Assembly: GCA_030824255.1 (NCBI GenBank)
Contig: JAVBYB010000558.1
Location: 1-17,432 of the forward strand
Length of the DNA: 17,432 nucleotides
Direction: 5' to 3'
Source: a bacterium
Lineage (GTDB): Bacteria > Pseudomonadota > Alphaproteobacteria > Caulobacterales > Hyphomonadaceae
The position numbers and the translations under genes are program-made. Shown here one piece after another: positions 6,518 to 12,901 of this stretch. Numbering within the stretch: the stretch's first letter is position 1; each line of letters begins with the position of its first letter. The notes under the pieces are model-generated. The model was not told the DNA's origin. It ran no database searches and was given only the letters and a program-made list of their open reading frames with translations.

Positions 6518-7336
6518 ATGAGCATCAACACGGCAGACTGGATCGGGCGGAGCGAAACGACGACGGACTTCGTCGCGCGCGGGCCTTTCGACCGGCTGGC
6601 GGCGTTGCTCGATCGCGAGCGGGAAAGCGCTGCTCCGCCGCTTGGCCACTATCTCTGCTTTCTTCCAGGCGCAGCGCAGGCGGAGATCGGCGAGGACGGG
6701 CATCCGCGGCGCGGCGGGATCGTGCCGCCGATCGACCTGCCAATGCGGATGGCGGCGGGGAGCCGGGTGCGATTTCACGCAGACATTCCGTTCGGCGCTG
6801 AAGTGAAGCGCGTTTCGACGATTGCGAAGCTGGAAGAGAAGACCGGCCGCACGGGGCGCCTGGCGTTTCTCACGCTCCGGCATGAGGTGTTTGCCGGCGA
6901 CACGCTATGCGTGACGGAAGACGCCGACATCGTGTTCCGCGAGAAGAGCGGAAATGCGCAGGCATTGCCACCGGGCGAGCGACGGCTGGCGCAGGTTTCG
7001 CGAACGATCGAACCGACGGCGTCCCTGCTCTTCCGGTTTTCGGCGCTGACCTACAACGCGCATCGTATCCATTACGATCGTGACTATGCGATGACGGTGG
7101 AGGGGTATCCGGGGCTGGTGGTTCATGGACCGCTGCTGGCGATGCTGCTGGTGGATCATTTCCGCAGGCATCGGCCGCATGACAAAGTGGCGACATTCGA
7201 TTTCAGGGCGCAACAACCCGTCTATGACCTTGCGCCCTTCACCGTGAATCTGGTCGATACTGACACGGGCGCCGATGTGTGGGCGGCGGGCGGCGATGGA
7301 TATGTCGCCATGAGTGGCAGGATCGGCGTGACGTGA
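6518..7336 (+). CDS. MaoC/HTD2-type enoyl-CoA hydratase (itaconyl-/mesaconyl-CoA hydratase-like)
   Basis: A 272-residue two-part hot-dog-fold hydratase that resembles 3-methylfumaryl-CoA (mesaconyl-C4-CoA) hydratase and itaconyl-CoA hydratase. The N-terminal half starts DWIGRSE and carries HPRRGGIVPPIDLPMRM and the EKTGRTGRLAFLTLRHE stretch. The C-terminal half has the active-site region FSALTYNAHRIHYDRDYA followed by EGYPGLVVHGPL, the pattern of the MaoC hydratase motif with its Asp/His and Asn. Hydration of itaconyl- or mesaconyl-CoA would give citramalyl-CoA, the substrate of the lyase encoded next. GAGG overlaps the stop of the dehydrogenase gene and sits five bases before this ATG, which fixes the start and indicates translational coupling. 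The stop overlaps the next ATG by one base (TGATG). Confidence 0.85.
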   Translation: MSINTADWIGRSETTTDFVARGPFDRLAALLDRERESAAPPLGHYLCFLPGAAQAEIGEDGHPRRGGIVPPIDLPMRMAAGSRVRFHADIPFGAEVKRVSTIAKLEEKTGRTGRLAFLTLRHEVFAGDTLCVTEDADIVFREKSGNAQALPPGERRLAQVSRTIEPTASLLFRFSALTYNAHRIHYDRDYAMTVEGYPGLVVHGPLLAMLLVDHFRRHRPHDKVATFDFRAQQPVYDLAPFTVNLVDTDTGADVWAAGGDGYVAMSGRIGVT

Positions 7337-8184
7337 TGGCAAACTGGCGTTCGATGCTCTTTGTTCCGGCGGCGGCGCCGCAGCACTGGGAAAAGGCGCA
7401 TACGCGCGGGGCGGATGCGCTGATCGTCGACCTCGAGGATTCCACGCAGCCGGAAGCGAAGGCGGCGGCGCGCGCGCAGGCGGGCGACGCAATCCGCCAT
7501 CTGACAGGCAATGGCGCGACGGTGACGGTCCGCGTCAACAATGACGCGGCGCTGCTGGCTGACGATCTCGAGGCGGTGGTGATGCCCGGACTGACCGCCG
7601 TCGTGATGCCGAAGGTGGAGCAGGCATCCGAGCTGGAGAGCCTGTCGGCGATGCTGGATGCGCTGGAATACGAGGCGCGGCTTGAACGATATGCTGTGGG
7701 CGTGGTGGCTGTGATCGAGAGCCCACGCGCGCTTGAGCGGCTTAGCAGCATTGCAGATGGGCCAAGGCTGATTGGCATTTCGCTTGGGAGCGAGGACTTT
7801 TCGCTGTCTCTGGGGCGGAAGCCCGGCCCGCTGTCGCTGGATCTCGCCGCGATGCAGGTCGCCTATGCAGCGTCGGCGCGCGGGATCATGGGCATCGGCA
7901 TGGCGACGGGGATTGCGAACTTTACAGACCTTGAGGCGTTTGGCTCTGAGGCGCTGCGGGCGCATGCGATGGGGCTGACGGGCGCGATGTGCATTCATCC
8001 CAATCAGGTGGCCGTTCTGAACAACGCTTTCGGCGTGGGCGAGGCGGAGATCGCAGAGGCGCAGGCAGTTCTGGCAGCGTGGGAACAGCGCGTCGATGGC
8101 GTCGTCTCGCACAATGGCAAAATGATCGACCAGCCTGTGGTGGAGCGGGCGCGCAAGCTGCTGATGGCGGCTGGCCTCGCATGA
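7336..8184 (+). CDS. CitE-like CoA-ester lyase (HpcH/HpaI family, citramalyl-/malyl-CoA lyase-like)
   Basis: A 282-residue TIM-barrel lyase that splits a 3-hydroxyacyl-CoA with an adjacent carboxylate, such as (S)-citramalyl-CoA to acetyl-CoA and pyruvate. Family marks are clear. RSMLFVPA is at the N-terminus, then GADALIVDLEDS with D32/D35, R66 in TVRVN, MPKVE at 91-95, the metal ligands E128 in AVIESP and D154 in LGSEDFSLSLG, and IHPNQV near residue 220. The length fits stand-alone CitE-like enzymes rather than the citrate lyase beta subunit, and no alpha or gamma subunit gene lies nearby. It is co-translated with the hydratase (1-base overlap) and the CoA-transferase (ATGA, 4-base overlap). 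Citramalyl-CoA lyase is the best guess because of the neighbours; malyl- or beta-methylmalyl-CoA remain possible. Confidence 0.87.
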   Translation: MANWRSMLFVPAAAPQHWEKAHTRGADALIVDLEDSTQPEAKAAARAQAGDAIRHLTGNGATVTVRVNNDAALLADDLEAVVMPGLTAVVMPKVEQASELESLSAMLDALEYEARLERYAVGVVAVIESPRALERLSSIADGPRLIGISLGSEDFSLSLGRKPGPLSLDLAAMQVAYAASARGIMGIGMATGIANFTDLEAFGSEALRAHAMGLTGAMCIHPNQVAVLNNAFGVGEAEIAEAQAVLAAWEQRVDGVVSHNGKMIDQPVVERARKLLMAAGLA

Positions 8185-9395
8185 GGATGGGTTATCCGGA
8201 AGACATCGTGCGCGGGCTGCGGCCCGGTCAGCGCGTCTACTTCCAGGGCGGGCCGGGCGAGAGCGAACTTTTCTACAACGTGCTGCGCGACAATCCGGGG
8301 CTCGCCAATGGCGTGGAGTTCTGGTCGTGTCTGATACCGGGGATCAATCGCCACGATTATGGCGCCCTGCCCGGCACGGCTCAGCTTGTGACATTCATGG
8401 CGTCTCCGACGCTGGAGCCTTCGCTCGCTTCAGGGCGAACGAAGCTGATGGCAATGCCCTATTCGGAGATCGCCGAGGCGCTGGGGGCGATGGCGTTCGA
8501 TGTAGCCATCCTTCACACCGCGCCGCCGGATCGTCAGGGGCGCATGTCTTTCGGTATTGCATGCGACATGCCCGCGCTGGTGTGGCCGAATGCGCAGCGG
8601 CGGATCGCGCTGGTGAACCAGAAGATGCCGGCGATCGCAGACGCGGACTTCATTCCCGAAAACGAAATTGAGTTCGGCGTTGCGGCGACTGCGCCGCTGC
8701 TAGCCGCGCCAGTTTCGCCGGGCCGATCTGTGGGCCCGCTGGCAGAGATCGCGCGCAAGGCGGCGGAGCTCGTGCCCGATGGAGCCACGATCCAGTCAGG
8801 CATTGGCGAGGCGCCGGCGGCCGTGGTGGCGGCTCTGCGGCTGCATCGTGGGCTCAAGGTACATTCGGGGATCATCACGCCGGAGTATCGTGCGCTGATG
8901 GAATCCGGCGCGATCGATCCGGGCGCGACGAACATCACCGGCGTCGCCTGGGGCGATGCGGACTTCTACAGATGGCTGTCCTACTCCGACTTTTCGTTCC
9001 GCTCGGCACGGGGCACGCACGGGAGCGGAACTCTGGCGAAGATTGAAGGCTTTGTGTCGATCGGATCGGCGCTGGAAGTGGACCTTGCAGGAAATCTCAA
9101 CCTGGAATGGCGCAAGGGCCGGCACGTCAGCAGCGTCGGTGGATCGCCGGACTTCCTGCGCGCGGCGGCGGCATCGCCCGGCGGCCTATCGATAATCGCG
9201 CTGCCGGCCACCGCTGGGGGCGCGTCGCGAATCGTGCCGCGACTTGGATCGCCATCGATACCGGGCAGTCTCGTTGATTGCGTCGTAACCGAGTACGGCG
9301 TGGCGCGCCTGAAAGGCCTGTCGACAAGAGACAGGGCAGAGGCTCTGATAGCGGTCGCCGCCCCCGAGCACCGTGCGTTCCTGTCGCGGCGTTAG
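8181..9395 (+). CDS. Acetyl-CoA hydrolase/transferase-family CoA-transferase (4-hydroxybutyrate/itaconate type), divergent active site
   Basis: A 404-residue family I CoA-transferase. The second half is diagnostic: GIGEAPAAV (208-216), FVSIGSALEVDLAGNLN (291-307), SSVGGSPDFLRAA (317-329), SRIVPRL (349-355) and VVTEYGVARLKGLSTRDRA (368-386). Relatives include 4-hydroxybutyrate CoA-transferase and Yersinia RipA (itaconate CoA-transferase). It would activate the acid, giving the acyl-CoA used by the hydratase. The family's catalytic Glu in the H-T-E motif is not conserved: here the motif reads V-H-S-G (227-230), Gly at the Glu position. The usual GGQ-x-DF is GGS-x-DF. Either a divergent subfamily places the glutamate elsewhere, or the enzyme works without a covalent CoA-Glu. 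Start 8181 overlaps the lyase stop by 4 bases; an upstream extension would cover the lyase gene. Confidence 0.85.
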   Translation: MRMGYPEDIVRGLRPGQRVYFQGGPGESELFYNVLRDNPGLANGVEFWSCLIPGINRHDYGALPGTAQLVTFMASPTLEPSLASGRTKLMAMPYSEIAEALGAMAFDVAILHTAPPDRQGRMSFGIACDMPALVWPNAQRRIALVNQKMPAIADADFIPENEIEFGVAATAPLLAAPVSPGRSVGPLAEIARKAAELVPDGATIQSGIGEAPAAVVAALRLHRGLKVHSGIITPEYRALMESGAIDPGATNITGVAWGDADFYRWLSYSDFSFRSARGTHGSGTLAKIEGFVSIGSALEVDLAGNLNLEWRKGRHVSSVGGSPDFLRAAAASPGGLSIIALPATAGGASRIVPRLGSPSIPGSLVDCVVTEYGVARLKGLSTRDRAEALIAVAAPEHRAFLSRR

Positions 9396-9401
9396 CGACC
9401 C

Positions 9402-9412
9402 TGTTAGCAACA
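9402..9412. promoter_or_regulatory. Short dyad upstream of the LuxR gene
   Basis: TGTT and AACA flank three bases (TGTT-AGC-AACA). GTTAGC also occurs as a direct repeat at 9391-9396 and 9403-9408, 12 bases apart. A second short palindrome, ACGT-T-ACGT, lies at 9441-9449 just before the chosen start. These are candidate regulator sites in the 60-base gap between the CoA-transferase stop and the LuxR start. None is a textbook 18-20 bp lux box. Confidence 0.2.
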
Positions 9413-9455
9413 ATGTCACATGGGGAATGGGGGTATTGGGACGTTACGTAAGGGC

Positions 9456-10238
9456 ATGAGCGCCACGCCAAGGCTTTCCGCGCACTATCTGGCCGACGGG
9501 TCCGTCAGGGACCCGGTGTTCAGCTTTGCGGAAGAAGCGCATGGCGCGACCTCGCCGGAGCAGCTGGATGCCCTGCTGGCGCGGCACCTGCGCCGGTTCG
9601 GGATGGGGCATCACTCCTTTTACGTGGGCACAGACAAGTTCAAGCGGCCCGCCGTGCGCAAGATCAGCGGCACGACGCACCATGAATGGCGCCGCCACTA
9701 CGACGCGAACGGGCTGGGGACGGTCGACGACCTGCTCAAATCCGGCCTGACATCGAGCGAGCCGACGACATGGCGACGGTTCCGTGAACAGCGCGCGCTG
9801 AATCGCGAGCAGGAAGGCATCTACCATCAGGCTGCGGAGTTCAGCCTGCAGGACGGGTTCTTCCTGCCCTTGCACCAGCCGGACGGCTCCATGCTGGGCA
9901 TGACGATGATGGTGCAGCACGCCCTGCCGACGGACCGCGCCACGCTGGCGATCCTGCACATGCTGTCGCTCTACTACGCCCTCGCGGCGGAGCGGATCGG
10001 CATGGTGGCGGCGGCGCGGGGCACGGCCTCCGCCGAAACGCAGGAGCTCACGCCGCGCCAGATCGAGTGCCTGCGATGGATCGCGCAAGGCAAGACGAGC
10101 TGGGAGATCGGCGAAATCCTGACCCTGTCCGAGCACACCGTGAACGAACACCTCGCCGCGGCGCGGCGGCGGCTGGGCGTGAAGACCACAACGCAGGCCG
10201 CGATCCAGGCGGTCATGCTCGGCCTGATCAAATCCTGA
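9456..10238 (+). CDS. LuxR-family regulator with intact AHL-binding pocket (LuxR solo)
   Basis: A 260-residue transcription factor with an N-terminal autoinducer-binding domain (about 30-175) and a C-terminal GerE/LuxR helix-turn-helix (about 197-258: ELTPRQIECLRWIAQGKTSWEIG, then LSEHTVNEHLAAARRRLGV). W78, Y82, D91, W106 and G134 match the AHL-pocket residues W57, Y61, D70, W85 and G113 of TraR, with identical spacing (4, 9, 15, 28). This strongly suggests binding of an acyl-homoserine lactone or a close analogue. In the DNA-binding half the usual Glu of LTPRE is Gln202, while L206 and G212 are kept. No luxI-type synthase lies in the window, hence a solo. ATG at 9456 is preferred for an AAGGG four bases upstream and a better N-terminus; ATG at 9420 would add 12 residues. 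It follows the CoA cluster by 60 bases on the same strand and may be its regulator. Confidence 0.88.
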   Translation: MSATPRLSAHYLADGSVRDPVFSFAEEAHGATSPEQLDALLARHLRRFGMGHHSFYVGTDKFKRPAVRKISGTTHHEWRRHYDANGLGTVDDLLKSGLTSSEPTTWRRFREQRALNREQEGIYHQAAEFSLQDGFFLPLHQPDGSMLGMTMMVQHALPTDRATLAILHMLSLYYALAAERIGMVAAARGTASAETQELTPRQIECLRWIAQGKTSWEIGEILTLSEHTVNEHLAAARRRLGVKTTTQAAIQAVMLGLIKS

Positions 10239-10252
10239 CGGACCGGGCGCAC

Positions 10253-10350
10253 ACCCCCAAAGGTTCGGGGGTAGGCAGATGAGGCCGCGACCGGCATAAA
10301 TCAGACACTGGGTTTACGGGGGGACGGGCCACTTGGCCCTCCTATCCCCC
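10253..10350. terminator. Two hairpins between convergent LuxR and acylase genes
   Basis: The first hairpin pairs ACCCCC (10253-10258) with GGGGGT (10267-10272) around 8 bases, 14 bases after the LuxR stop. The second pairs GGGCC (10326-10330) with GGCCC (10335-10339) around ACTT. It is extended after an internal loop by GGGGG (from 10318) with CCCCC (10346-10350), and lies 33 bases from the acylase stop. Neither has a T-run. Together they fill the 145-base convergent gap and likely end transcription from both sides. Confidence 0.45.
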
Positions 10351-10383
10351 ACCCGGGGCTCCCAAACATCTCGACTGGTACCG

Positions 10384-12819
10384 CTAGTTCGCGGGCGCCA
10401 GTTTGATGATCCGGCTCGCCACCCGGTCCACCGCTTCGCGGCTGAAGGCGAGCGGGACATAGCCCCCCTCGGCCCAGATCGGGAACAGGTCACGATAGTG
10501 GCGGCTGCCGAGATCAGCGGACTGGCCCGGCGTGTTGATCATCATCGAATTGTCCCAGGCGCCAACATCGATCACGAAGCGGACGGACGCGCCGGCGGTG
10601 ACGCCAAAATCCGATGCGCGATAGCTCTGCGCGCGCGGCGTGGAGGCGGAGCCGGGCGTCGCGACAGGACCGATGGTCATCTGGGCGCGCAGCTGGGGAT
10701 CGGCGAGGACGCCGATGGCGGGCTCCCATTTCGCCATGTGGAGCCGACCCCACGCCCATGAATGCGGATCGGAGCCAAGCCGTTGAGCCAGTTCATCCGT
10801 GGCGGCCTTCAGGCTTTCGAGGATCACTTCGTTGCGGGCTTCCAGCGGCCTTGCGCCCAGGCGCGTGTCTGGGTTCTCGAGATACGTGACGATGGCTTCG
10901 AGATGTCCGCCGCCGACCAACTCTCGCGCGGCGGCGGGCGTAACCCGCGCAACAACGGCCTTGCCCAGATACCTGGTTGACCAGGTTTCGTAGATCGCGG
11001 CGGCGGGACTATCGACCGCCATGTGGCCGTCCCACGAGGTGAGCAGCTTGATGGCGTGATCGACATTGATGTTGACCGTGCCGCCGGGCGTGCTCTTCAC
11101 CAGCTTGACGAGACGACGCGCCTGCGGGCTCACGGCGTCGCCCTGAAGCTGCATGGAGTCGTAGAGGCTGACCCTGGCGTCGGCGGCGAGCACCTCCTTG
11201 ATGCGCGTCACGCGCGAGGGATCGGTCCACTCGAAGGCGACCTTGCGTTCTTCCGCCGGATAATCGGCAGGCAGGTTGTATTCGTTGGCAGTGGCGAAGA
11301 AGCCCTGCTCTGGATTGAAGGAAGACGGCAGCAGGTCCTTGGCGAAGAAGCCGTTCCACTCATAGCGGCCATCGCCGGGCACAGGCATGAGGCCGTCCCA
11401 GTTCTTGCGAACCGGCGTGCGGCCGGATGCGGCCCAGCCGATATTGCCCTTGGTGTCGGCGTAGACGAGATTCAGCGGCGGAGCGCCCCACGCATTGCTG
11501 GCGGCCTTGAAGTCCTTCCAGTCCTTCGCGTGCGTGAGACGGGAGGCGCCGAAATAGCCGGCGACGCCCGGCTCGAACCAGACGCTGCGCATCGCATACG
11601 CGCGGTTCTTGACCCCATCTGCTTTCAGCATCGGGCCGTGCCGCGTGAATTTCAGCGCGACCTCACGCGGGGCTTCACCCTTCACATCGATCGTCTCGCG
11701 CGTGACTTTCATCTTCTCCCACTTGCCCCTGTAACGGTAGGCGTCGGGATCGCGCGGGTTGGTTTCGTAGACGTACAGGTCTTCCTGATCCATTGCGAAG
11801 ATCGTGATGCCGAAAGCGATGTCGTTGTTGTGGCCGAGCGACACGCCGGGCAAGGCGGGCTCGCCCGCGCCGATGATCTCCATGCCGGGCGCGGAAAGAC
11901 CCACGACATAGCGGAGCGAGGGCACGCCGAGCTGGCGATGGGGATCGTTCGCCATGATGGGACGACCGCTTTCCGTCTTGCCGGGGGCGACGACCCAGTT
12001 GTTGGAGCCTTCGTAGAGCTGGGCCTCCATCACATTGGCCAGCTGCGTGGCGGGATCGGCGGCGGCGCGCTGCTCCGCGGAGAGCGGGGCGAAGTCCACC
12101 TGCTGCGTCGCGAGGACGTAGTCGCCGAGCACATCCTCGGGAATGTCGCACGGATCGAGGCCAGCGGGGATGACGCGCTTGTGGCCATCGGGATTGAGCT
12201 TGCGACGTAGTTCATCCGCCTCGATGCCGCCGACGCAGGCAACGCGGGCGCGCGCGACTTCTGACGTGACGTTGGAGACCAGCGCGTGGCTGCGGATGCG
12301 CAGCACGTCTTCCGGGATCCACGCTTCCGGCTGGGAGTCGGTCAGCTTGAATTCGACGGGCAGCGGCTTGGCGCCGGATTTCACCTCGCCAACATAGGCG
12401 TTGATGCCGGCCGCAAACGCTTCGACGGTGGCGCGTGCGTCTGGCGAATAGGCGTTCCATTCCGCTTCCATGTCGCCGCGATAGAGGAAGAGGCGCGCCG
12501 CCCTGTCCTGCTCCACATAGGCGGGGCCGAAGGAAGCAGAGAGACGGCCAAGGCCACGCTTGCGCCAGAGATCGATCTGCCAGAGGCGGTCGCGCGCGGC
12601 GTTGTAGCCCTGCAGGAAGAAGGCATCCCGCTGCGACGCGGCGAAGATGTGGGGCACGCCCCAATGATCCACCACGATCTCCGCCGGTGCGGCGAGGCCT
12701 TTCACCGACCATGCGTCCCGCGCGATGGCCGTGGATGTGGGAGACTGGGCGAAAGTGGCGATGGCGCCCGCCGACGCGGCAATGGCCAGCAGGCCGCCGA
12801 TGATGGTGCTGCGCTTCAT
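10384..12819 (-). CDS. Exported penicillin-acylase-family Ntn hydrolase
   Basis: An 811-residue periplasmic N-acyl amide hydrolase of the penicillin G acylase/AHL acylase family. Residues 1-24 form a signal peptide (basic MKRS, hydrophobic run, cleavage near TFA-Q). The alpha-chain part has [13 protein letters not shown] (48-60) and [21 protein letters not shown] (71-91). Autoproteolysis would occur before S272 in [14 protein letters not shown], making S272 the N-terminal nucleophile of the beta chain; [11 protein letters not shown] follows. The conserved [20 protein letters not shown] contributes the oxyanion-hole Asn. Length and order match complete members. Known substrates in the family include beta-lactams, cyclic lipopeptides and acyl-homoserine lactones; the pocket cannot be read by eye. 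AGGGAG ends five bases before the ATG. It is convergent with the LuxR gene and divergent from the oxoprolinase operon, which suggests either quorum-signal hydrolysis or liberation of an amino compound for uptake. Confidence 0.9.
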   Translation of the reverse strand: MKRSTIIGGLLAIAASAGAIATFAQSPTSTAIARDAWSVKGLAAPAEIVVDHWGVPHIFAASQRDAFFLQGYNAARDRLWQIDLWRKRGLGRLSASFGPAYVEQDRAARLFLYRGDMEAEWNAYSPDARATVEAFAAGINAYVGEVKSGAKPLPVEFKLTDSQPEAWIPEDVLRIRSHALVSNVTSEVARARVACVGGIEADELRRKLNPDGHKRVIPAGLDPCDIPEDVLGDYVLATQQVDFAPLSAEQRAAADPATQLANVMEAQLYEGSNNWVVAPGKTESGRPIMANDPHRQLGVPSLRYVVGLSAPGMEIIGAGEPALPGVSLGHNNDIAFGITIFAMDQEDLYVYETNPRDPDAYRYRGKWEKMKVTRETIDVKGEAPREVALKFTRHGPMLKADGVKNRAYAMRSVWFEPGVAGYFGASRLTHAKDWKDFKAASNAWGAPPLNLVYADTKGNIGWAASGRTPVRKNWDGLMPVPGDGRYEWNGFFAKDLLPSSFNPEQGFFATANEYNLPADYPAEERKVAFEWTDPSRVTRIKEVLAADARVSLYDSMQLQGDAVSPQARRLVKLVKSTPGGTVNINVDHAIKLLTSWDGHMAVDSPAAAIYETWSTRYLGKAVVARVTPAAARELVGGGHLEAIVTYLENPDTRLGARPLEARNEVILESLKAATDELAQRLGSDPHSWAWGRLHMAKWEPAIGVLADPQLRAQMTIGPVATPGSASTPRAQSYRASDFGVTAGASVRFVIDVGAWDNSMMINTPGQSADLGSRHYRDLFPIWAEGGYVPLAFSREAVDRVASRIIKLAPAN

Positions 12820-12824
12820 GATCT

Positions 12825-12830
12825 CTCCCT
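12825..12830 (-). promoter_or_regulatory. Ribosome binding site of the acylase gene
   Basis: On the minus strand AGGGAG ends five bases before the ATG at 12819. It supports that start, which also gives a complete signal peptide. Confidence 0.65.
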
Positions 12831-12843
12831 CGTCCGGAACGGA

Positions 12844-12872
12844 GGATCAGCCCGGCCGGGCGGGCTTGTCAA
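12844..12872 (-). promoter_or_regulatory. Candidate acylase promoter with a palindrome in its spacer
   Basis: On the minus strand a perfect TTGACA (12872-12867) is followed after 17 bases by TGATCC (12849-12844). That would start transcription near 12837, about 18 bases before the ATG and just ahead of the ribosome site. The spacer contains the perfect 10-bp palindrome CCCGGCCGGG (12851-12860), nested with AGCCCG/CGGGCT arms (12849-12854 and 12861-12866). The -10 is weak, so the promoter call rests on the -35 and the spacing. Confidence 0.35.
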
Positions 12873-12901
12873 AGCATTGCTGGCCTTCCAAAGCTGGCTG
12901 C

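Noticed and set aside
9391..9450. A lux box upstream of the LuxR gene
   Set aside because: Only short dyads (TGTT-AGC-AACA, ACGT-T-ACGT) are present, not an 18-20 bp dyad; listed as weak candidates instead.
11023..12210. 395-codon plus-strand frame opposite the acylase gene
   Set aside because: It lies within the Ntn hydrolase coding region and reads as a shadow frame rich in Val, Gly, His and Asp without motifs.
12820..12901. General-stress (EcfG-type) promoter starting at GGAAC (12836-12840)
   Set aside because: No CGTT follows at 16-17 bases, so the match is to one half only.
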